DNA of 64,000 nt. Origin: Rhodococcus sp. IEGM 1379 (lineage in GTDB: Bacteria > Actinomycetota > Actinomycetes > Mycobacteriales > Mycobacteriaceae). This document shows, one piece after another, positions 17,918 through 26,083 of this stretch. The first letter of the stretch is position 1; each line of letters begins with the position of its first letter. A program made the position numbers and the translations under genes. Below the pieces are notes generated by a model, which made no database searches, was not told the DNA's origin, and saw only the letters and a list, made by a program, of their open reading frames with translations. The stretch is taken from positions 1-64,000 of the forward strand of contig NZ_JASHKR010000013.1 in assembly GCF_030056815.1 (NCBI RefSeq). Reading direction: 5' to 3'.

Positions 17918-18801
17918 ACGTACACCTCTTCCGGTTCGGGCTCGAAGATTCGGGCGTTGTCGACGCCGGGCAGGTTCGCCAGGGCGCGATATTCGGAGGC
18001 CATCGCGACCCATTGGTCGGTCTCGGCGATGACGGCGGGCTTACAGGAAATGGCGTCGCGGACCACGGCGAACGAGTCGGCCGTCGAGACGAGCAGGGTG
18101 TAGAAACCGTCGAAGGTTTCGTTCAGCATCAACAGCGCCTTCTCCAGGTCGACGCCCTCGGCGAGCTGCTTCGCGACGAACCTCGCCCCGACCTCGGTGT
18201 CGTTGGCGCTGTCGAACACGACGCCGTCACGTTCGAGCTGATGCTTGATACTCATGTGGTTGGAGAACGAGCCGTTGTGCACGAGGCACTGGTCAGGACC
18301 TACTGCGAACGGGTGCGACGCCTCGGCGGTCACGGCGGATTCGGTGGCCATGCGGGTGTGAGCAACTCCTTGCCAGCCACTCGCTGACGGCAGACCGAAC
18401 CGGTTCGCCAGGTCGAGTGGATCTCCGACGCCCTTGAGGACGGTCAGGTCGTCGCCGAATCCGATGACTCGCGCCGACGGTGCCACGCTGCGCACAGCGG
18501 CTGCGAGATCCTCTGGGCCGACTGCTCCGTGCAGGATCGTCGTCGGTGGCAGGTCGATTCCGGTGATGGTGGTATCGAGTGACGCGGACAGCGTCGCGGC
18601 GAGGTCCGTTGCGGGGACGGGGCAGTCGAGCAGCGACACCGTGGCTTCGCCGATCGGTGACCAGGTTTGGTCGCCGTAGATAGCCATGCCCGCTGAGTCC
18701 GGACCACGGTCACACATCTGACCGAGCATGTCGGTCAGCAGAGTACCGAGTTGCGGGTAGAGGGACGGATCACGCAAGTGAAGTCCGACGATTCCACACA
18801 T
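17905..18801 (-). CDS. class II glutamine amidotransferase (GltB N-terminal-domain-like subunit)
   Basis: 298 residues starting MCGIVGLHLRD, so Cys2 becomes the N-terminal nucleophile of an Ntn-type glutaminase after Met removal. Further glutaminase landmarks are GVAHTRMATESAV (substrate Arg), CLVHNGSFSNH (oxyanion Asn-Gly) and FDSANDTEVGARF (Asp). It would release ammonia from glutamine or from a gamma-glutamylamide for the FMN subunit. It lies 24 bp after the glutamine-synthetase-like gene and overlaps the GXGXG gene, indicating one transcript and a stoichiometric complex. Homologous to GlxB/MgsA. Confidence 0.88.
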   Translation of the reverse strand: MCGIVGLHLRDPSLYPQLGTLLTDMLGQMCDRGPDSAGMAIYGDQTWSPIGEATVSLLDCPVPATDLAATLSASLDTTITGIDLPPTTILHGAVGPEDLAAAVRSVAPSARVIGFGDDLTVLKGVGDPLDLANRFGLPSASGWQGVAHTRMATESAVTAEASHPFAVGPDQCLVHNGSFSNHMSIKHQLERDGVVFDSANDTEVGARFVAKQLAEGVDLEKALLMLNETFDGFYTLLVSTADSFAVVRDAISCKPAVIAETDQWVAMASEYRALANLPGVDNARIFEPEPEEVYVWHR

Positions 18802-18825
18802 GGAGGTCTCCTTTCGGGAGTTTTG

Positions 18826-20187
18826 TCAGAACGCTGTCAGGTAGTGGTCGAGTTCCCAGGAGGAGACGGTGTTGTGCCAGGTGAAGAATTCCTCCCGCTT
18901 GAGTTTCGCGAAGTACGCGGCGACTCCCGGGCCGGCGACGTCCAACGCGCCGCTCACGACCGGATCCGATTCCAGAGCGTCCATCGCGTGCAGCAGTGTC
19001 ATCGGCAGCATGTCGCTGGGGCTGTCGCCGGAACCTGGGGTCCCAGGGTCGAGATTTCGTGCGATGCCGTCCAGGCCGGCGGCGATGGTGGCGGCTGCGG
19101 CCAGGTAGGGATTGGCCGAGCCGTCTCCGCCGCGCAGTTCCACACGATTCTTGTCCGGAACCCGGAGATAGTGAGTGCGGTCGTTCCCACCGTAGGTAGC
19201 GTACCGAGGCGACCAGGTGGCACCACTGGCTGTCGAAGTGGCGCCGGTTCGCTTGTAGGAGTTGACAGTTGGCGCGATAACTGCCTGCAGTGCGCATGCA
19301 TGCTCGAGAATCCCGGCGATGAAGGCGTACGCGGTCTTCGACAGTCCGAGCCCCTTAGGGTCGTCACCGTCCGGGAATACCGAACCGCTCTCGTTCCACA
19401 GCGACAGGTGCATGTGCATACCGGACCCGGTGCGGTCGGTGAAGGGCTTGGGCATGAATGTGGCCTTCATGCCGCGCTTCTCGGCAATGACCGACAGCAA
19501 GTACCGGGCGGTGATCACCCGGTCGGCCGTGGTCATGGCGTCGGCGTAGTCGAAGTTCTGCTCGAACTGCCCGTTTCCGTCTTCGTGATCGTTGGCGTAG
19601 TTGCCCCACCCCAGAGCGTTCATAGCCTTGGACACCTCGGTCAGGTGGTCGTACATACGCGTGACGTCGCGCGCGTCGTAACACGGTTGACGGCTGACGT
19701 CGGCGGTGTCCGCAGTTGTGAGTGCGCCGTCGCTGGTGCGGTTGACGAGGAAGTACTCGATCTCGGCGCCGACGTTGACGGTCAGACCGAGTTCAGCCGC
19801 CTTTGCGAGCGCCTCCTTCAGGATCACTCGGGGCGAGAACGGCCAGGACTTGCCCTCCACATGCGGATCGCAGTGCACAATCGCCAGGCCGGGCTTCACG
19901 AACGGAATCGGCGTGAACGATGAGACATCGGGCATGGCAACAAGATCGGAGTCTTTGGGTTCCTGACCCATGTGTCCGGCAGCGTAGCCGGCGAAGCTCA
20001 CGCCGTCGTTCTGAAGTTGTTCGACGGCCTCGATCGGGACGAGTTTGGCGCACGGTTTGCCGGACAGGGTTACGAAGAGCGCGAGGATGAAGGTGGTCTG
20101 AGTGTCCCGCGCCACCTCGGACAAGGTCTGCGACTGCGGGGTGATGAGGGTCGGCGGGGTAAACGCGTCAGCGGTATCGACAGCCAT
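18826..20187 (-). CDS. glutamine-synthetase-family ligase (GlnT / gamma-glutamylmethylamide synthetase type)
   Basis: 453 residues with glutamine-synthetase landmarks: VNVGAEIEYFLVNR (metal Glu), NYANDHEDGNGQFEQNFDYA (GHED-like region), TFMPKPFTDRTGSGMHMHLS (metal His and ammonium site), NSYKRTGATSTASGATWS and RVELRGGDGSANPYLAAAA (Arg/ATP loop). The adenylylation loop of classical GlnA is absent. Its length and place beside a three-part glutamate synthase match GlnT-GlxBCD and GmaS-MgsABC clusters, in which the enzyme either makes glutamine or couples methylamine to glutamate. Proximity of an N-demethylase operon favours the amine-ligase reading, as inference. Confidence 0.85.
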   Translation of the reverse strand: MAVDTADAFTPPTLITPQSQTLSEVARDTQTTFILALFVTLSGKPCAKLVPIEAVEQLQNDGVSFAGYAAGHMGQEPKDSDLVAMPDVSSFTPIPFVKPGLAIVHCDPHVEGKSWPFSPRVILKEALAKAAELGLTVNVGAEIEYFLVNRTSDGALTTADTADVSRQPCYDARDVTRMYDHLTEVSKAMNALGWGNYANDHEDGNGQFEQNFDYADAMTTADRVITARYLLSVIAEKRGMKATFMPKPFTDRTGSGMHMHLSLWNESGSVFPDGDDPKGLGLSKTAYAFIAGILEHACALQAVIAPTVNSYKRTGATSTASGATWSPRYATYGGNDRTHYLRVPDKNRVELRGGDGSANPYLAAAATIAAGLDGIARNLDPGTPGSGDSPSDMLPMTLLHAMDALESDPVVSGALDVAGPGVAAYFAKLKREEFFTWHNTVSSWELDHYLTAF

Positions 20188-20231
20188 AGGAAGCTCCTGA
20201 ACTGTAGGTCTACGGATAAGTGGGTTTCGTA

Positions 20232-21425
20232 TCAGCGCATTTCGCCGGCACCCTCGTAGGGATACAGACTGCGAAGAAGATCGCCTTCCTCGAAGCGCGA
20301 GTATCGAAAGTCGGACGGTTCGACGTTCGGGAGAGTCGTTTTTCCGTCGTCGAGAAGCATGTCGGCGACGAGGCGTCCGACTGCCGGCGAGATCTTGAAA
20401 CCATGGCCTGAGAATCCGGTGGCCAGGAACAGTCCATCGACCGGTGCGGGACCGATGATGGGGTTGTAGTCGGGAGTCACGTCGTACGCGCCGACGTAGC
20501 TTGAGGTGATCCGAGGGTCTGGCATGTCGGGTAGACGGTTCCCGAGTTTGCCGATGTTCTTCTCGATGGTGCTGTTGTCTGCCCGGTTGCTGTACTTGTC
20601 GGGGTCGATGTACTCGGGCTCGGCGTGGTCACTGTTACCGACAAGCAGCTCACCGTTCGGCTCGCGGCAAATGTACTGCAATCCCGCAAGGTCCGAGAGC
20701 ACCGGAACCTCCGGCGTCGGAGCACCCTGATCGATCAGGACAAGCTGCGCCCGTTGGGCTTTCACCGGGATGTCGATGCCGACACCGGCGCCGAGTTCGG
20801 GGGCCCACGGCCCGGTGGCGAGGATCACCTGCTCGGCATGCACTACGTCGCCGTTCGCGAGGGTCACCCCGTAGACGCGGCCGTCCGCATTCTGCAGTAG
20901 CGATGCCACCGGGGTGCTCTGGCGGATTTTGACGCCCAGCTTGCGGGCCGACGCGCCGAATGCCATCCCGGCCATGTATGCCTCGCCGCGGCCGCCGAGG
21001 GGCTCGTAGGCAAAGGCGGCAAAGTCGTCGAGGTGCAACCCCGGCCACAGTTCCGCCATCTTGTCGTGGCTGATGTAGTCAACGTCGATGCCGAGGCCCT
21101 GCATCATCGCGACGTTCGCCTTCAACGGGTCGATGTTGTTCTCGCCGACGCCGACCACGTATCCACACTGTCGGAACGCCATGTCGTCCCCGAATATCTC
21201 GGTGGCTCTGGTGAAGATGTCGATGCCGTACCACGACATCGCCGCCAGCGACGGCGTTCCGTAGTGGCACCGGACCACACCACTGGACTTACCGGTCATG
21301 CCCGAGCACAAGGTGCCACGCTCGAGGACCAGGACACCAGTCTCTCCGCGGTCCGCGAGCGACCAGGCGATGGCGAGACCCTCGAGTCCCCCACCGACGA
21401 TCACGAACTTTGCTGTCTGTGTCAC
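20232..21425 (-). CDS. FAD-dependent amine/sarcosine-oxidase-like oxidoreductase
   Basis: 397 residues of the DAO/SoxB fold. The N-terminus FVIVGGGLEGLAIAWSLADR is the FAD dinucleotide site, followed by GTLCSGMTGKSSGVVRCHYG. The C-terminal SYVGAYDVTPDYNPIIGPAP and LFLATGFSGHGFKISPAVGR are the second flavin-contact region of sarcosine oxidase beta, dimethylglycine dehydrogenase and N-methylglutamate dehydrogenase. It is first in the minus-strand operon, so it should be most strongly expressed. A plausible job is oxidising the N-methyl (or N-alkyl) amino acid made by the downstream synthase; this is inference. No covalent-flavin motif was identified with certainty. Confidence 0.83.
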   Translation of the reverse strand: MTQTAKFVIVGGGLEGLAIAWSLADRGETGVLVLERGTLCSGMTGKSSGVVRCHYGTPSLAAMSWYGIDIFTRATEIFGDDMAFRQCGYVVGVGENNIDPLKANVAMMQGLGIDVDYISHDKMAELWPGLHLDDFAAFAYEPLGGRGEAYMAGMAFGASARKLGVKIRQSTPVASLLQNADGRVYGVTLANGDVVHAEQVILATGPWAPELGAGVGIDIPVKAQRAQLVLIDQGAPTPEVPVLSDLAGLQYICREPNGELLVGNSDHAEPEYIDPDKYSNRADNSTIEKNIGKLGNRLPDMPDPRITSSYVGAYDVTPDYNPIIGPAPVDGLFLATGFSGHGFKISPAVGRLVADMLLDDGKTTLPNVEPSDFRYSRFEEGDLLRSLYPYEGAGEMR

Positions 21426-21763
21426 ATCGTTTCCTTCATTCGGCCGGATGCGTCAGGTTTTCGCGGCTGAGGTGAGATGTTTCATCTCATGAATCAGTGT
21501 TATTTCATATGAAACATGGTGATGATGTCGATCACGTTACGGCAATGTTGTTGGTGAATTACCAATTCCTATACTCCCGAACCTCTTTCGAATATGCATT
21601 GCGTCCACTAGCAGGGGATCTACCGAAAAGTAGGATTGTTTACCTCATAGAAATCTACGATGTGGTTTCCTGTTAGTACTTTCTGTTTCACAGCGGAAGT
21701 TCGACGTATGAACGCCAGCACCCACCTACCACTACACATCCACCACTTCCCCAGGGAGAACCC
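21426..21763. promoter_or_regulatory. divergent promoter region with two palindromes
   Basis: 338 bp between the divergent amine operons, markedly more AT-rich than the flanking genes. It holds a perfect palindrome TGAGATG-TTT-CATCTCA at 21473-21489 and TTTCATATGAAA at 21503-21514, 13 bp apart. Both contain TTTCAT and are good candidate operators for the TetR encoded at the end of the plus-strand operon or the XRE-cupin regulator at 27.5 kb. Confidence 0.55.
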
Positions 21764-22147
21764 ATGACCACGACCGACAAGCCTGCAGTCGCCCCGTTTC
21801 GCGTCACTGCCGGATTCCACGAGAACCTGCCGCAGATGCCGGTCTCGGAATACCCTGGCACCAAGGGATTTATCGACGACGTCTTCTCCAACCCGGGCGG
21901 ATCAGAGATGTCGGCAGGCTATTTCGAACTGCATCGCACGGATGCCCCGCTCGATTACTACTACGCCTACGACGAGATGAAGGTCGTCCTCGAAGGTGAG
22001 TTCACCATGGAGAACCTCGATACCGGGCAGGTCGAGGTGGCGAAGGCGAAGGATGCAATCTTCTTCCCCACTGGCTCGCGCATCCGCTTCACCACCCCCG
22101 ACCGCGCACTGGCCTACTTCGTCGGCCACCGTTCCTTCGCTCCCTGA
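21764..22147 (+). CDS. EutQ-like cupin protein
   Basis: 127 residues, single cupin domain: a paired-acid/aromatic motif YYYAYDEMKVVLEGEFTMEN rather than the usual two histidines, and DAIFFPTGSRIRFTTPD. It resembles ethanolamine-utilisation EutQ-type and small sugar-isomerase-like cupins. The N-terminus is cytoplasmic with no signal. First gene of the plus-strand operon; the next gene begins 6 bp after its stop. It could bind the amine or an intermediate, or act as an accessory to the N-demethylase. The role is unproven. Confidence 0.75.
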   Translation: MTTTDKPAVAPFRVTAGFHENLPQMPVSEYPGTKGFIDDVFSNPGGSEMSAGYFELHRTDAPLDYYYAYDEMKVVLEGEFTMENLDTGQVEVAKAKDAIFFPTGSRIRFTTPDRALAYFVGHRSFAP

Positions 22148-22153
22148 TCCGCT

Positions 22154-22699
22154 ATGGCGGTATCGATGAAGTCGACCAGTGTTCCGCGGTGGGGATCTGA
22201 CTGCTCGGCCGTCGACGAACTGGCGGCCGGCTCTGCCGTCACCCGCTACGTACTCATCTCGGACAGTTCGGTCAGCGCGCCGGCCATACGCGAATTGAGC
22301 GAGCGAGTAGCCCCTGTCCCCACTAGAACATTGAGCGTCGACGACGTAGACGGGTCCGGGCTCGAAATGCTCGACGAACTGCTGTCCGAAGCGCGCATCG
22401 GATGGCGGTTCGTCGTGACGGGTTCCGAACGGACGGTAGGCGCCGTGCGAACTCGGTTGATCTCTGCGGGCGCGTTGCCCGCGGAGATCGCCGCGGTGAT
22501 CAACGATCACACGGCTGATGTCCGGGTGCGCGACGTGTTTTGCGCGCATTGCCACACGACGTCGCGCATGGCGGCGGTAGCCGTCGGCGACCGGACACGG
22601 TGTGCGGGTTGTTCGGCCGAACTCACCGTCTACTACCACTTCTCCCGGCGCCACAGTGCGTACCTGGGATATCGCGCCGATGCGGAGGAACTGCCATGA
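22154..22699 (+). CDS. dimethylamine monooxygenase subunit DmmA-like protein
   Basis: 181 residues. The C-terminal third carries a four-cysteine knuckle (VFCAHCHTTSRMAAV and RTRCAGCSAELTVYYHF) followed by SRRHSAYLGYRADAEELP, the signature of the DmmA family, a small subunit that accompanies a haem N-demethylase and its reductase. The N-terminal part has a Rossmann-like alternation (RYVLISDSS, WRFVVTGSERTVGAV). Its stop overlaps the start of the reductase gene (ATGA), consistent with tight co-translation. Confidence 0.8.
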   Translation: MAVSMKSTSVPRWGSDCSAVDELAAGSAVTRYVLISDSSVSAPAIRELSERVAPVPTRTLSVDDVDGSGLEMLDELLSEARIGWRFVVTGSERTVGAVRTRLISAGALPAEIAAVINDHTADVRVRDVFCAHCHTTSRMAAVAVGDRTRCAGCSAELTVYYHFSRRHSAYLGYRADAEELP

Positions 22700-23673
22700 C
22701 CATGACCCTCGAAACAGTTGCGGGCAAGAACATTACAGACGAACTGGTCCTGACTGTCCGCGAGGCACGGTTGTTGTGCTCGGGGATCCGTCAGGTCGTA
22801 CTAGCGGATCCGGCGGGCCGCACCCTGCCGTCGTTCACCCCGGGCAGCCATATCGCGGTCAACTGGGCCGAGGGTCACCGCAATTCCTACTCGCTTACCG
22901 GTCCCTCGATCGAGCCGGACCACTATGCGATCTCGGTCCGGCTCGACGAGAACGGCCACGGCGGTTCACGCTGGGTCCACGGCCTCCAGCTGGGGCAGCG
23001 GATCCGGGCCAGCCGTCCACGCAGTGCATTCGCACCCGTGCTCAATGCTCGCCATCACCTGCTGATCGCGGGCGGAATCGGCGTCACACCGATCCTGTCG
23101 CACGTCCGGGCAGCCCTCGAATGGGGTCGTTCGTTCGAAGTGATTTATTCCTTCCGTGACCAGCTGGGTGCGCACGCGGGCGAACTGGCTACGCTCTGCG
23201 GCGACCGGATGATCACGGTATCGACGCCCGAAGAACTCGCGAACTTCCTGGTCGCCAAGCTGGCGGATCAGCCACTCGGAACCCACGTCTACACCTGTGG
23301 TCCCGCGCCGATGATCTCGGCGGTGGCCGAGTGGGCCCGCGATTGCGGCTGGCCGCCGGATCGGGTGCACTCGGAGGCCTTCGGAGCGGGCCCCCTGCCC
23401 GAAGGAGCGCCCTTCGCCGTCACGCTCGGACGCACCGGAATGCTCATTCCTGTCCCTTCGGGCCAGAGCCTTCTCGAAGCCATGCTGGACAAGGGAATCA
23501 ACGTCCCGAACCTCTGCCGCCAAGGTGTGTGCGGCGAATGCCGACTGAGCGTGCGCGGCGGCCGGATCGAACACCGCGACCTGTTCCTCACCGACGAGGA
23601 GAAGGCCGCCGGAGATTCCATCATGCCGTGCGTATCACGTTCCGCAGGAGACAAATTGGAGATCGAGCTGTGA
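22696..23673 (+). CDS. phthalate-dioxygenase-reductase-type FMN/2Fe-2S electron transfer protein
   Basis: About 325 residues. Domains in order: flavin domain with HRNSYSLTGPS; NAD domain with LLIAGGIGVTPILSH and VYTCGPAPMI; C-terminal plant-type ferredoxin with cysteines in NLCRQGVCGECRLSV and the last in IMPCVSR. This is the VanB/PDR layout, also used by dimethylamine monooxygenase reductase subunits. The start at 22696 is chosen over upstream in-frame starts because it overlaps the DmmA stop. Its own stop overlaps the GTG of the haem oxygenase gene, so all three subunits are coupled. It passes electrons from NAD(P)H to the demethylase. Confidence 0.9.
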   Translation: MTMTLETVAGKNITDELVLTVREARLLCSGIRQVVLADPAGRTLPSFTPGSHIAVNWAEGHRNSYSLTGPSIEPDHYAISVRLDENGHGGSRWVHGLQLGQRIRASRPRSAFAPVLNARHHLLIAGGIGVTPILSHVRAALEWGRSFEVIYSFRDQLGAHAGELATLCGDRMITVSTPEELANFLVAKLADQPLGTHVYTCGPAPMISAVAEWARDCGWPPDRVHSEAFGAGPLPEGAPFAVTLGRTGMLIPVPSGQSLLEAMLDKGINVPNLCRQGVCGECRLSVRGGRIEHRDLFLTDEEKAAGDSIMPCVSRSAGDKLEIEL

Positions 23674-24668
23674 CATCCAGCGACGCGCGTGCCGACCACA
23701 TCGCACACTTTCCGTTCCCCTTCCCCCACGACCAGTACCGCTACAGCACCAACGTCGAGCCGGCCGGAAACTGCACCGAGACCGTAGCCGGCTACTGGGG
23801 TGAGAACCGCATCGCCATCGATGCCCACTACCACCGAGAGCTTGCCGAGCGCGAGCAAATCCTGGCCGAGGACCCGTCGCGGCACCAATGTCTGCCCCAC
23901 ATGGTTCCCGCCGCCTGGGACGCGATGCTCACCCTGATGCGCACCCTCGCCGACGAATACCCCGACACCATGACCCTCGAAAAACGCCGCGACGAGTGGT
24001 TGTGGAAGAACGACATCCTCGGGATCGAACACAGCTTCGTGTTCGGTGACCTCGACACGTTGCCCGCGCCGCCGCTGGCATACATTTGCAGCCAAATCCA
24101 GGAAGACGTCGTACTTCTCGATCAGCGCGAGGGCGCGTTGTGGGGCGACGCCGGACTGGTGACGTTCGCGGCGGACTGGTCCTTCGGATTCGACGTGGGT
24201 ATGAGCTTCCTCGAGATCCACGGCCCCGTCCCACGGGTTCACAGCGAGAAAATTATCACCCGCGCACATAACTTCCTGATGCGACTCGGGCCCGGCCAAA
24301 GTTACCGGCGCACCAACTGGACGCTGAACATAGACGGCAAACTCGACACATCAACCGAGACCTATCCCGGGTGGGGGAAGGACCGGCGCACCCTCGCCGA
24401 CGGTCCGCTGGACGACGTCGGGGACCGGCTCTTCCTGAGAACCGAAGTGCAGCATCTGATCAGGCTCGCCCACTCCGGCGCCGTCATGTTCCTGATCCGG
24501 ACGTATCTGCTCTCGTTCCGAGACGTCGCCTCCGTTCCGGAATGGGGAGAGCGACTGTACAAGGTTCTGGAGGATCTTCCGGTGGACATGGCCGAATACA
24601 AGGGCATCAGCCGCATCCGCGAACCCGGCATGAGATGGCTTCTGACATATGGGAGCGTCGAAACATGA
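23670..24668 (+). CDS. haem-dependent oxidative N-demethylase family protein (DUF3445)
   Basis: 332 residues from GTG at 23670. Characteristic segments include FPFPFPHDQYRYSTNVEP near the N-terminus, CLPHMVPAAWDAMLTLMRTL, LWGDAGLVTFAADWSFGFDV, EKIITRAHNFLMRLGPGQSY, RRTNWTLNI and RLFLRTEVQHLIRLAHSGAV. This is the DUF3445 / haem-dependent oxidative N-demethylase family, whose dimethylamine member releases methylamine and formaldehyde. Co-translated with a reductase and DmmA-like subunit. The preferred substrate (dimethylamine or another N-methyl amine) cannot be told from sequence. Its stop overlaps the TetR start. Confidence 0.85.
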   Translation: MTSSDARADHIAHFPFPFPHDQYRYSTNVEPAGNCTETVAGYWGENRIAIDAHYHRELAEREQILAEDPSRHQCLPHMVPAAWDAMLTLMRTLADEYPDTMTLEKRRDEWLWKNDILGIEHSFVFGDLDTLPAPPLAYICSQIQEDVVLLDQREGALWGDAGLVTFAADWSFGFDVGMSFLEIHGPVPRVHSEKIITRAHNFLMRLGPGQSYRRTNWTLNIDGKLDTSTETYPGWGKDRRTLADGPLDDVGDRLFLRTEVQHLIRLAHSGAVMFLIRTYLLSFRDVASVPEWGERLYKVLEDLPVDMAEYKGISRIREPGMRWLLTYGSVET

Positions 24669-25237
24669 CGCTGACCGACAGGCGACCTCAGCGAGGGGCG
24701 CCCCCGAGCGATCGGTCTCTCGAGCTCGCACGCGCAACGGTCTCCGTGATCGCCCGCGACGGCCTGCGCAGTCTGACCATCGCGGCCGTCGCCCTGGAGT
24801 CCGGAGCCGACGAGGAAGTCCTTCGTAGCGTCGGATCAACCGATGCCCTCGTCGACGTCGCCCTCCGCTACGCGCTCGACAAGAGCGCTAGCATCTTCGT
24901 CGACATCACCCCTGGTTCGTCGCTCGACAACTTCGTCGAGCACCTCACCGACCTCGTCGCCCGAGACCCCGACCTTCAGGTCTTCCAGTACGAACTGATG
25001 CTCGATTCTCGGCGGACACCGCGACTCGATCCGCATGTGAAACTGCTGTACGCGACCTACCTCGAGGCGACTTCCCAGGCGCTGACCCGTCTGGGCATCA
25101 CCGCTGACGAAGACCTGACCTTGCTGGTCTACTCGGCAATCGAAGGATTCATCATGCACCAACTCGTCGCGAAGGATCGCCTGGCCACGGAGCGCGCGAT
25201 CGAACGCCTACGCCGGATCCTCTCGACCGCAAGGTAG
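24665..25237 (+). CDS. TetR-family regulator of the amine operon
   Basis: 190 residues. The N-terminal helix-turn-helix is ATVSVIARDGLRSLTIAAVA, LESGADEEVLRSVGSTDALV; the C-terminal ligand domain is helical. The ATG overlaps the stop of the demethylase gene (ATGA), so it is the last member of the plus-strand operon and likely controls it and the divergent operon, probably through the palindromes at 21473-21514. The HTH is slightly unusual (EEVLRSVGSTD in place of the common YYHF box). Confidence 0.82.
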   Translation: MTLTDRRPQRGAPPSDRSLELARATVSVIARDGLRSLTIAAVALESGADEEVLRSVGSTDALVDVALRYALDKSASIFVDITPGSSLDNFVEHLTDLVARDPDLQVFQYELMLDSRRTPRLDPHVKLLYATYLEATSQALTRLGITADEDLTLLVYSAIEGFIMHQLVAKDRLATERAIERLRRILSTAR

Positions 25238-25297
25238 TTCGTGTCTGCTGTACCGCTCCGGGTTTCACGTCGTACGTGCACGTCCGGTAACGCAGGC

Positions 25298-25849
25298 TCA
25301 CTGACGGTCGAAGATGTCAGCCTTCAGGACCAATGCGTGCCCAGACGTCGTGACGACTCCCCGCTCCACCAGAAGACACTCACCCCGCCCGACGGACCCG
25401 AGGTCCGTCGTCAACCGCCCGTCGAGGACCAGTACGAGTACTGCCACTCTCTCGGCGAGATGAATCTCGAAGGGAATTTCGATGTCCATGATCTCGACAG
25501 TTGCTGCAGCGCTAGATCTTTCGACCATCACGTTGAACGCCTCCGTCGGGCCGGCAGCAACGCACACGGGTGCACGTTCTCCGGCGAAGGACGTCGGACT
25601 CAGTCGCGGTATCACCGTCGGGGAAGCGTCGAAGTCGAGTGACACCGGGTGTGGGCCGATCACGGTGAATATCCGGTCCACTCCGGGAAACGATGAGAAC
25701 GTCGAATTCGCGTCGAGGGTCGCAATACTGAACCGCCACCGGGAGTCGGCACCGGCGGCGATCTCCGCAGTGCTCCCCAGCCCGTTTGCCCACCGGAGGA
25801 TCCGACGATCGGCGCGGGGGATGATGCGCGCAGTTCGATCCGCAAGCAA
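25298..25849 (-). CDS. HutD/Ves-family bicupin
   Basis: 183 residues: RRILRWANGLGSTAEIAAG at the N-terminus, WRFSIATLDANSTFSSFPGV, DRIFTVIGPHPVSLDF, FAGERAPVCVAAGPTEAFNVMV and a C-terminal half with LVLVLDGRLTTDLGSVGRGE. This matches the HutD/Ves family, small cupins found beside histidine-utilisation and other nitrogen-scavenging genes, with a suspected ligand-sensing or rate-limiting role. It converges on the TetR gene; its promoter lies in the AT-rich 230 bp shared with amtB. Confidence 0.82.
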   Translation of the reverse strand: MLADRTARIIPRADRRILRWANGLGSTAEIAAGADSRWRFSIATLDANSTFSSFPGVDRIFTVIGPHPVSLDFDASPTVIPRLSPTSFAGERAPVCVAAGPTEAFNVMVERSSAAATVEIMDIEIPFEIHLAERVAVLVLVLDGRLTTDLGSVGRGECLLVERGVVTTSGHALVLKADIFDRQ

Positions 25850-26083
25850 GGTTTCTCCCTCAGTTGTCGCGCCTACTGTTGAGATACTAAATCAACTGTT
25901 GTTACACGAATGATTCCACTTGACTGCCAGATCGATTCGGTACTTACTCAGTGCTAGTTAACCTATTTGTCACCGAGATGCCCGCTTTGGCAACGTTTCC
26001 TTTGGTTTACTCATGCTACATAGCGATTCCCATTGGCAAACACTTCCTGTGTCACGTCACACTCTACCGAAGGGGACGACTTT

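Noticed and set aside
25880-26083. GlnR-type operator upstream of amtB
   Set aside because: GTTAC-n6-GATTC near 25896 is only a partial match to the two-half-site pattern and could be chance.
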